Source of the DNA: JAOPZW01 sp034664395
Lineage (GTDB): Bacteria; Actinomycetota; Thermoleophilia; Solirubrobacterales; Solirubrobacteraceae
DNA length: 19,708 nt
NCBI GenBank assembly: GCA_034664395.1
Contig: JAXDHQ010000151.1
Location: 1 to 19,708 of the forward strand
Reading direction: 5' to 3'
The position numbers and the translations under genes were made by a program. Below the pieces are notes generated by a model. It made no database searches and was not told the origin of the DNA. It saw only the letters and a program-made list of their open reading frames with translations. Positions 8,098-14,345 of the stretch are shown piece after piece (the stretch's first letter is position 1; each line of letters opens with the position of its first letter).

Positions 8098-9738
8098 ATG
8101 AGCGCCGAGACCGAGCAGTCGACCCAGCTCCACGGCGGCCGGCTGGTCGCCCGGCGGCTGAAGGCCCACGGCGTGACCAAGCTCTTCACGCTCTCGGGCG
8201 GCCACCTGTTCTCGATCTACGACGGCTGTCGCGCGGAGGGCATCGACCTCGTCGACGTGCGCCACGAGTCGGCCGCCGCCTTCGCGGCCGAGGGCTGGGC
8301 CAAGGTCACCCGGCAGCCCGGCGTCGCGGCGCTGACCGCCGGCCCGGGCGTCACCAACGGCATGAGCGCCCTTGCCTCGGCGCAGCAGAACGGCTCGCCG
8401 ATGCTCGTCCTCGGCGGTCGCGCGCCGTCCCTGCGGTGGGGCCAGGGCTCGCTGCAGGAGATCGACCACCTGCCGTTCGTGCGCCCGCTGACCACGTTCG
8501 CCGCGACCGCCGAGGCCACCGCCGAGATCCCGGCGCTCATCGACGACGCCCTGTCCGCGGCGGTCACGCCGCACTCGGGCCCGGCCTTCCTCGACTTCCC
8601 CATGGACGTCGTCTTCATGGAGGCGGCGGAGGCGGCCGAGCCCCAGCCGCTGCCCGACCCCGCCGGCGGGCCCGTGCCCGACGTCGCCCGTGCCGCCGCG
8701 CTCCTGCGCGGCGCCGAGCGCCCGGTGATCATGGCCGGCACCAACCTGTACTGGGGCCACGGCGAGGAGGCGCTCCTGCGCCTGGCCGAGGAGCTCAGCA
8801 TCCCCGTCTTCCTCAACGGCCTGGCCCGCGGCTGCGTGCCGGCCGACCACGAGCTGTTCCTCTCGCGTGCGCGCTCGGGCGCGCTGAAGGGCGCCGACGT
8901 CGCGCTCGTCGTCGGCGTGCCGATGGACTTCCGCCTGGGCTTCGGCCAGTCGTTCGGCGAGGAGACCGAGCTCGTCGTCGTCGATCGCGCCGAGCCGCTG
9001 CGCGAGCATCCGCGCAAGGTGGCCGCCGAGCTCTACGGGTCGGTCGGCGGCATCCTCGACGCGCTGCGCTCCGAGGCGGCGCCCGGCATCGACACGCGTG
9101 GCTGGGTCGCCGAGCTGCGGGCGTCGGAGGACGAGAAGCGCGCGGCCGAGCGCGCCGAGCTCGACGACGACCGGGCGCCGCTGCACCCGATGCGCCTCTA
9201 CCGCGAGCTCGGCGAGGTCCTCGACCGCGACGCGATCGTCGTCGGCGACGGCGGCGACTTCGTCTCCTACGCCGGGCGCGTCGTCGACTCCTACCTGCCG
9301 GGCTGCTGGCTGGACCCGGGGCCGTACGGCTGCCTGGGCTCCGGTCCCGGCTACGCGCTGGCGGCCAAGCTCGCCCACCCCGAGCGCCAGGTCGTGCTGC
9401 TGCTCGGCGACGGGGCGTTCGGCTTCAGCGGGATGGAGTTCGACACGCTCGCCCGCCACGGCGTCGACGTCGTCGGCGTGATGGGCAACAACGGGATCTG
9501 GGCGCTGGAGAAGCACCCGATGGAGTTCCTGTACGGGTACTCGGTCGTGGCCGACCTGCGGCCCGCCACCCGCTACGACCAGGTGGTCGAGGCGCTGGGC
9601 GGCCACGGCGAGCTGGTCGAGCGCCCGGACGAGCTCAGGCCCGCGCTCGACCGCGCCTTCTCCAGCGGCCGCCCGGCCCTCGTCAACGTGCTGACCGATC
9701 CGACCGTCGCGTATCCGCGACGGTCGAACCTGGCCTGA
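8098..9738 (+). CDS. Thiamine-diphosphate-dependent enzyme, acetolactate synthase / 2-hydroxyacyl-CoA lyase-like (546 aa)
   Basis: The three-domain ThDP decarboxylase/lyase fold is clear. The N-terminal pyrimidine-binding domain has the cofactor-activating Glu57 (DVRHESAAAFAAEGWAK) and a GPGVTNG loop. A central Rossmann-like domain follows (about 190-330). The C-terminal domain has the ThDP/Mg2+ motif GDGAFGFS (from residue 437) ending at NN (464-465). QEIDHLPFVRPLT resembles acetolactate synthases. However, the central VGVPMDFRLGFG stretch (Asp277) resembles the ILVBL/HACL-type 2-hydroxyacyl-CoA lyases and oxalyl-CoA decarboxylases, and no ilvN-like small subunit is adjacent. I therefore favour a catabolic C-C lyase or ligase over branched-chain amino acid synthesis. 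The start is ATG 8098; the frame is open upstream to 8002 but crosses the promoter region. It stands alone and is followed by a strong palindrome. Confidence 0.88.
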   Translation: MSAETEQSTQLHGGRLVARRLKAHGVTKLFTLSGGHLFSIYDGCRAEGIDLVDVRHESAAAFAAEGWAKVTRQPGVAALTAGPGVTNGMSALASAQQNGSPMLVLGGRAPSLRWGQGSLQEIDHLPFVRPLTTFAATAEATAEIPALIDDALSAAVTPHSGPAFLDFPMDVVFMEAAEAAEPQPLPDPAGGPVPDVARAAALLRGAERPVIMAGTNLYWGHGEEALLRLAEELSIPVFLNGLARGCVPADHELFLSRARSGALKGADVALVVGVPMDFRLGFGQSFGEETELVVVDRAEPLREHPRKVAAELYGSVGGILDALRSEAAPGIDTRGWVAELRASEDEKRAAERAELDDDRAPLHPMRLYRELGEVLDRDAIVVGDGGDFVSYAGRVVDSYLPGCWLDPGPYGCLGSGPGYALAAKLAHPERQVVLLLGDGAFGFSGMEFDTLARHGVDVVGVMGNNGIWALEKHPMEFLYGYSVVADLRPATRYDQVVEALGGHGELVERPDELRPALDRAFSSGRPALVNVLTDPTVAYPRRSNLA

Positions 9739-9744
9739 ACGCGA

Positions 9745-9770
9745 TGGAAGCCGCCCTAGGGCGGCTTCCA
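9745..9770 (+). terminator. Perfect 26-base palindrome, probable terminator
   Basis: Seven bases after the ThDP-enzyme stop, GGAAGCCGCC, CTAG and GGCGGCTTCC form a perfect hairpin, and outer T/A bases extend the palindrome to 26. It is very stable but lacks a T-tract (AAAGTTGG follows). It may work as a hairpin-only or bidirectional terminator, as is common in high-GC actinobacteria. Confidence 0.65.
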
Positions 9771-10095
9771 AAGTTGGCCCCGACAGGACGGGCAGGGGTA
9801 CGTGCCATGAAGGGGCCGGGTTCGACGGTCCGAGCGGCGGGAGGCGCCGATTCGATGCGGCTTCGCCCGAACCTATGAGGCCGGCAGCCGGAGGCGATCA
9901 CACCATAGGCACGAGCACCCCTTTTCACCGACGCAGGCGATTGTCCGCCGCCGCACGTGGCGACGCCTATCGTACATACGTCCAGAGCAGGCACCGGAAG
10001 TGGGGATGTGGGTACGCCCGCGCGCGAGCTCGGGGCGGCATCGCCGCGATCCCCGGCCGATGCGGGACCCGCGCCTCGTGGCGACGGTGCCCCGA
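9771..10095. other. Intergenic stretch without a recognisable gene
   Basis: About 325 bases lie between the palindrome and the 3' end of the convergent exopolyphosphatase gene. Open frames cross it on both strands, but they have Arg/Pro/Gly-rich compositions typical of high-GC shadow frames and no good ribosome-binding site. I found no tRNA, riboswitch core or repeat family. A relatively AT-rich patch (CTATCGTACATACG, about 9967-9980) contains a -10-like TACGAT on the minus strand. A small untranslated RNA or a promoter is possible, but nothing shows it. Confidence 0.5.
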
Positions 10096-11052
10096 TCACG
10101 TGGCCGGTGCCGGAGTCCCCTCGCGAGGCTCCCGATGCACCGCTTTCAGGGCTGCCCCGCGCAGGATGTCGTGCTCGGAAACCTCGGTGGCGTCGAGGTG
10201 GAAGGCGCGCAGCGCCTCGATCAGCATCGACGCCCCGGCGACGATCGTCGGAGCCCGATCGGGGTGCAGGCCCCGCACCTCGCGGCGCCGCGGCTCGGGC
10301 ATCCCCGCCAGCCGGTCGAGCATCGCCTGGCAGGCCGCGACGGACAGCCGGTGGCCCTGCACCCGGGACACGTCGTAGTGGTCTAGATTCAGGTCTATCG
10401 CGGCGAGCGACGTCGGCGTGCCGGCGACGGCGATGGCCGCGCGCGGACGCGCGCGCACGTCGGCGGGGACCTGACCGGTGAAGATCTCGCGCACCTCGGC
10501 GGCGAGCGCGTCGAGCTGGGCACGGGTCGGCGGATCGTCGCTCAGATGGCGCTCGGTCTGGCGCACGACGCCCGCCTGGGTGGAGACGTGGAAGCTCGGC
10601 TCGTGGCCCGACCCGACCACGAGCTCGGTCGAGCCGCCGCCGATGTCGATGACGACGGTGGGAGTGGCGTCGTCGGCCGGGCGCTCGCCGGTGGCGCCCA
10701 GGAACGTCAGGCGCGCCTCCTCGTCCCCGGGGATGGTGCGCGCGTCGAGGCCGTAGTCCTCGCGCACGCGCGCGAGGAACGCATCGCCGTTGCCGGCGTC
10801 GCGCACGGCGCTGGTCAGGACCGCGACGGTGCGCTGCGCGCGATGGTGGTCGATGCGCTCGCGGTAGCGGGCCAGGGTGTCGAAGACGCGCTGCATCGCC
10901 GCGTCGGCGAGCGCTCCGGAGCGGTCGACTCCCTCGCCCAGCCGCGTGACGGTCCCGAGCCGCTCGAGCTCGGTGAGCGCGCCGTCGGCGGTGACGTCGG
11001 CCACGAGCAGGCGCGTCGAGTTCGTCCCGATGTCGACGACGGCGACGCGCAC
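10096..11052 (-). CDS. ppx: Exopolyphosphatase, Ppx/GppA family, short Ppx1-like form (318 aa)
   Basis: The enzyme removes terminal phosphate from polyphosphate (or pppGpp in GppA relatives) in the cytoplasm. The ASKHA-fold phosphate loops are present: VVDIGTNSTRLLVAD near residues 5-19 and VIDIGGGSTELVVG at about 134-147. Conserved TSAVRDAGN (80-88), GDEEARLTFLGA (109-120) and HDILRGAAL near the end are also present. At 318 residues it lacks the C-terminal HD/regulatory half of E. coli Ppx and matches the short actinobacterial type (M. tuberculosis Rv0496-like). The start is GTG 11052, only 4 bases after the stop of the dehydrogenase gene. It has no SD of its own, so translation is probably coupled and the two genes form an operon. 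Ppx and GppA cannot be told apart from the sequence alone. Confidence 0.92.
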   Translation of the reverse strand: MRVAVVDIGTNSTRLLVADVTADGALTELERLGTVTRLGEGVDRSGALADAAMQRVFDTLARYRERIDHHRAQRTVAVLTSAVRDAGNGDAFLARVREDYGLDARTIPGDEEARLTFLGATGERPADDATPTVVIDIGGGSTELVVGSGHEPSFHVSTQAGVVRQTERHLSDDPPTRAQLDALAAEVREIFTGQVPADVRARPRAAIAVAGTPTSLAAIDLNLDHYDVSRVQGHRLSVAACQAMLDRLAGMPEPRRREVRGLHPDRAPTIVAGASMLIEALRAFHLDATEVSEHDILRGAALKAVHREPREGTPAPAT

Positions 11053-11056
11053 GGGG

Positions 11057-11995
11057 TCAGGCCGCGGGGCCGGCGTCGACGTCCGCCGGGTAGGGCATCG
11101 GCCGGCCGGCCAGGGCCGCGAGGAGGTTGTCGACGGCGCGGTCGGCCATCGCCGCGCGCGCGGTCTCGGTGGCCGAGCCGATGTGCGGGGTGACGAGCAG
11201 GTTGGGCGCCCGCAGCAGCGGGTGGTCGGCCGGGAGCGGCTCGGGGTCGGTGACGTCGAGCGCGGCCCCGCCGAGGCGACCCTCGTGGAGCGCGGCGGCC
11301 AGGGCGTCCTGGTCGACGATCGCCCCGCGCGCGGTGTTGACCAGGATGGCCGTCGGCTTCATCCGCGCCAACGCCCGCGCGTCGATGAGGTGGCGGGTCT
11401 CCGGCGTGAGCGGGACGTGGAGGGAGACGAAGTCGGCCCGCTCGAGCGCCGCGTGCAGGTCGTCGCCCCTTCGGAGGGTGAGGACCTCCATGTCGAAGCC
11501 CGTCGCCCGCCGCGCGACCGCTCGCCCGATGCGCCCCGCGCCGACGACCGCCAGCGTGGCGCCGTGGACGTCGACGCCGAGCCACCCGTTCGGGTCCCAG
11601 GTGCGCCACGCGCCGCCGAGGACCGCGTCGCGCGCCTCGGGCAGGCGCCGCGCCACGGCGAGCATGATCGCCCAGGCGAGGTCGGCCGTCGCGTCGGTGA
11701 GGACGTCGGGCGTCACGCCGACCGGGATGCCGCGCCTGCCCACCGCCTCGACGTCGATGTTGTCGAACCCGACCGCGTAGTTGGCGATCGCCCGGAGCCT
11801 GGGCGCGGCGTTCAGGAGCTCCTCGTCGACGCGATCGGTAAGGAGCGCGAGCAGCCCCTCGGCCTCGGCCACTCGGGAGCGCAGCTCCTCGGGCGAGGGC
11901 GGCAGCTCGCCCGGCCACACCTCGACCTCGTGCTCGGCTGCGAGCCGGTCCAGCGCGGTGCCGGCCAGCCGGCGGGTGACGAAGACGCGGGCCAT
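11057..11995 (-). CDS. D-isomer-specific 2-hydroxyacid dehydrogenase (glyoxylate/hydroxypyruvate reductase-like, 312 aa)
   Basis: NAD(P)-dependent reduction of a 2-keto acid such as glyoxylate or hydroxypyruvate is the likely reaction. The N-terminal substrate-binding half has NYAVGFDNIDVEA. The Rossmann half has VVGAGRIGRAV (151-160). The catalytic triad Arg223 (NTARGAIVD), Glu252 (DPEPLP) and His271 (TPHIGSAT) is complete. Two points stand out. The loop after the second Rossmann strand (VLTLRRGDDLHAALERADFV) is clearly shorter than usual. The acidic residue that normally binds the NAD ribose is replaced by Arg-Arg, which suggests NADPH preference. The ATG at 11995 has no good SD and may be leaderless. 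The exopolyphosphatase follows 4 bases after its stop. The initiator tRNA starts about 105 bases upstream on the opposite strand. Phosphoglycerate dehydrogenase is less likely because no ACT domain is present. Confidence 0.9.
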   Translation of the reverse strand: MARVFVTRRLAGTALDRLAAEHEVEVWPGELPPSPEELRSRVAEAEGLLALLTDRVDEELLNAAPRLRAIANYAVGFDNIDVEAVGRRGIPVGVTPDVLTDATADLAWAIMLAVARRLPEARDAVLGGAWRTWDPNGWLGVDVHGATLAVVGAGRIGRAVARRATGFDMEVLTLRRGDDLHAALERADFVSLHVPLTPETRHLIDARALARMKPTAILVNTARGAIVDQDALAAALHEGRLGGAALDVTDPEPLPADHPLLRAPNLLVTPHIGSATETARAAMADRAVDNLLAALAGRPMPYPADVDAGPAA

Positions 11996-12058
11996 GGCGG
12001 GGATTCTCGCGGCTGCGCCCGGGTCGTGCCGCCGGCCGCCGCGCCGGCCCGCCGCGGA

Positions 12059-12088
12059 TTGATCGGATGACCGCCGAGTTGCTACCCT
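12059..12088 (+). promoter_or_regulatory. Promoter of tRNA-fMet
   Basis: TTGATC (12059-12064) and TACCCT (12083-12088) are separated by 18 bases. They sit 13 bases before the mature tRNA 5' end, as expected for a housekeeping sigma-factor promoter of a stable RNA. Confidence 0.65.
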
Positions 12089-12100
12089 CTGGGTAACCGC

Positions 12101-12208
<108 letters not shown>

Positions 12209-12320
12209 GTTCCCGGAGCCTCACTGGTCCGCGAACTTCCTCCCGGGATTTCCTCCCAGCTCAGGGGGTTGCGTGATGAAGGACGGCCGCCTGCTCGCGC
12301 GGGTCGCTGGGCGTGGGGAC

Positions 12321-13439
12321 TCAGGCGAACCGTAGGCCCGCGTCCTGAGGGCCGACGGTCGGGGTGGGGCGGTCCCCGCCCACGACACGCAGTCGTGGCG
12401 CGAAGTTCCGGGGAAACAGATCGGCGAGGTCGTCCGGCGTAAGGCAGGCGAGGTGGGCGAGCTCGTCGTCGGTATAGCCGTGCCGAGTGCGATGGACGTC
12501 CAGCGCCGCGGGCCACACGGTGGGTTGCTCGACGGGGATGGCGTCGGGTTCGTCGCGGCGCCAACCACGTGCGGAGATCTGCTTGTAGAGACTGGTGTAG
12601 CGTGACGCGGTGATCAGCTGTCGATCACGCGCGGCTTTGATGATGGCCTGGACGGATACCCAGTAGGCGCGCTTGAGGTCGCGCGCGCGTCGAAGCGTGG
12701 GTTCGCCGCCAATCGTGCGGTCGAACTCCTCAGGAGGCAGCAGCAGCGCGATGGCGAACTCGTAGGCGTCGGGTTCCAGCCGAGCTTCGTCGTGCGTGGG
12801 GAGGTAGCGGTGCATCACCGCGTGCCCGAGCTCGTGGGCGAGGCTAAGTCGGACGCGGTCGCCCGCGGTCTCGCGGGTGTTCACGAGGAACCAAAGACGA
12901 GGGTCGTCCATGGCGGAGACGAATGCTGCGCTGGCGTCGTCGGAGCCGAAGTCAACGTGCAGCACAATCCCGCCGCCGCCCTCGATAAGCGCCGTGAGGT
13001 TGTCGACCCGGCCGTTAGGCATGCGCCACGCGCGTCGCACGATGCGGCTCGCGTTGACCGGATCGTCGCTGGGGATCTCGCCTGGCTGAGGAAAGGCGAA
13101 CGGCGTCTCAATGTCGACGCCAGCGTCGAGGAGACGCCTAGCGGCCAGAACAGCTGTGTTGATCCGCGCCTGAATCTTGCGGTTGGTGGTCGCCGACCTG
13201 ATCGCGCGCTTGCGAAAGAGAGGCACCGCCGCGGGGGTTTCTGGGGACGTGAGGAACGTCGGCGGCACGTCCAGCGCTGCAGAGATCTGTGCGAGCTCTT
13301 CGCTCGTCGCCGCGCGGAGGTTGCCCTCGATTCGGCTGATCGAGGCTTGTGGGACGCGAGATTCATAGGCGAGCCTGGTCTGGCTCATCTCGCGCATCTC
13401 GCGCGCAAGCCGGACCATCCGGAAGTTCGCGGTGGACAT
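12321..13439 (-). CDS. XRE helix-turn-helix regulator fused to ImmA/IrrE metallopeptidase domain (372 aa)
   Basis: The N-terminal HTH (about residues 8-62) reads LAREMREMSQTRLAYESRV-PQASISRIEG, a standard XRE fold. The C-terminal half carries the ImmA/IrrE zinc-protease motif HELGHAVMH (His202, Glu203, His206). A downstream Glu in EPDAYEFAIALLLP is the likely third ligand (about 222). A C-terminal extension of about 100 residues follows. Such proteins repress their own operon and cleave a partner repressor or toxin-linked protein on induction, as ImmA does in ICEBs1. They are common in mobile elements and toxin-antitoxin or stress modules. The chosen start is ATG 13439, with AGGA 8 bases upstream. 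An alternative GTG at 13457 would overlap the upstream gene. It lies 10 bases after the 210-aa gene, so the two are one operon. Confidence 0.92.
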   Translation of the reverse strand: MSTANFRMVRLAREMREMSQTRLAYESRVPQASISRIEGNLRAATSEELAQISAALDVPPTFLTSPETPAAVPLFRKRAIRSATTNRKIQARINTAVLAARRLLDAGVDIETPFAFPQPGEIPSDDPVNASRIVRRAWRMPNGRVDNLTALIEGGGGIVLHVDFGSDDASAAFVSAMDDPRLWFLVNTRETAGDRVRLSLAHELGHAVMHRYLPTHDEARLEPDAYEFAIALLLPPEEFDRTIGGEPTLRRARDLKRAYWVSVQAIIKAARDRQLITASRYTSLYKQISARGWRRDEPDAIPVEQPTVWPAALDVHRTRHGYTDDELAHLACLTPDDLADLFPRNFAPRLRVVGGDRPTPTVGPQDAGLRFA

Positions 13440-13449
13440 CGCCGCGATC

Positions 13450-14082
13450 CTATCCACGGTTGTTATCGGCGCCCTCCTCGTCCTCGGCGTCCAGCGACGA
13501 GCGAACGATCGCGCCCGGAGGAGGCGTAGCCGGCAGGTAGATGGTGGACCCGGTCTCGGTCGGTGCGAGGCGATCCTCGATGAGGTCGATCAGCCTGTAG
13601 ACGACGGTCTGCTTGCCGCGCGTGGCGACGGCGAAGCTGGGCTCCTGGCCAAGCGGAGGAACCGCGAGGTAGACGACGATCTGGTCGCCGAAATCGACCG
13701 GGGCGTTCTCCAACACGCCCTCGATCTGCAGTTGTAGAGCTGCGGGCTGCTCGTCCTCGGGATGGGGCTTGCGTCGGATGGTGAGGACGATGGCCAGCTT
13801 CGGGGCGGCGAGGTAGTACCGGCCCTGGTTTTGCTCTCCGTCGTCGGTCGTGAGAACGAGCTCGGAGGGAAGTTCTGCCTGTCGGTCGACGATGCTGTCG
13901 CCGACGATTCGCCAGCGGCCGGTTCCCGCCATCTGGTTGACCGAGGCGGTCCGAGCGAGGTGCTCGCGCGCCCAGTCGGTGTCACCGAAGTCGGCAGCTG
14001 CGACCTGTGCTCGCCGCGCGATGTCGATGAAGAGCGGGGCGATCTGGCGAAGCAGATCTTCGATGTCGTCTTGCCGGGCCAT
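13450..14082 (-). CDS. Uncharacterised protein, operon partner of XRE-ImmA/IrrE (210 aa)
   Basis: The ATG at 14082 has a strong GGAGG with a 5-base spacer and is preferred to a GTG at 14094. The protein begins with an amphipathic helical part (DDIEDLLRQIAPLFIDIARRAQ). A central beta-rich region follows (GRWRIVGDSIVDRQAELPSELVLTT, YYLAAPKLAIVLTIRRKPHPED, QIVVYLAVPP), then an acidic tail ending DAEDEEGADNNRG. There is no signal peptide, membrane segment or known catalytic motif, so it is a soluble cytoplasmic protein. I do not recognise a named family. Its place directly before an XRE-ImmA/IrrE gene suggests it could be the protease's substrate, a co-regulator or an antitoxin-like partner, but that is inference from order only. 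Composition is less G+C-extreme than the genes left of the tRNA. Confidence 0.8.
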   Translation of the reverse strand: MARQDDIEDLLRQIAPLFIDIARRAQVAAADFGDTDWAREHLARTASVNQMAGTGRWRIVGDSIVDRQAELPSELVLTTDDGEQNQGRYYLAAPKLAIVLTIRRKPHPEDEQPAALQLQIEGVLENAPVDFGDQIVVYLAVPPLGQEPSFAVATRGKQTVVYRLIDLIEDRLAPTETGSTIYLPATPPPGAIVRSSLDAEDEEGADNNRG

Positions 14083-14091
14083 GCACGCCTC

Positions 14092-14105
14092 CACACCGTG
14101 GTGTG
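14092..14105 (-). promoter_or_regulatory. Inverted repeat, candidate operator of the 210-aa / XRE-ImmA operon
   Basis: CACACC and GGTGTG are perfect inverted 6-mers separated by GT. They lie just upstream of the SD of the 210-aa gene. An AT-rich stretch (minus strand AATGAAAAT) about 10-20 bases further up could hold the -10. A dyad at the transcription start is where an XRE repressor would be expected to autoregulate. The 240 bases from here to the plus-strand gene at 14346 contain no other recognisable feature. Confidence 0.4.
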
Positions 14106-14345
14106 ACTTTTGCCGATTTTCATTCTGGCGTGTTCGTCGGACGGGACCGACGACGCGTGACGATCGTCAACGTGCGGCCGCGGGCGGGAGGCCGAGGGTG
14201 GCTGGTTCCTCCATGAGTTCCGGGGTGGGAGGGTCGCCGAGCATCTGCGCCGCCGCGTGACTCGGCCCGGCTCGGCCGTGCGACGACAGCAGGTTCGGCG
14301 GCCCGCGTTGACGTCGGGCTGCGTACTGCGCGAGAGTTGGCGCCA

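Noticed and set aside
9683..10099. 138-aa minus-strand frame in the gap after the ThDP gene
   Set aside because: Low-complexity Pro/Arg/Ser/Ala composition, starts inside the exopolyphosphatase gene, and crosses the perfect palindrome.
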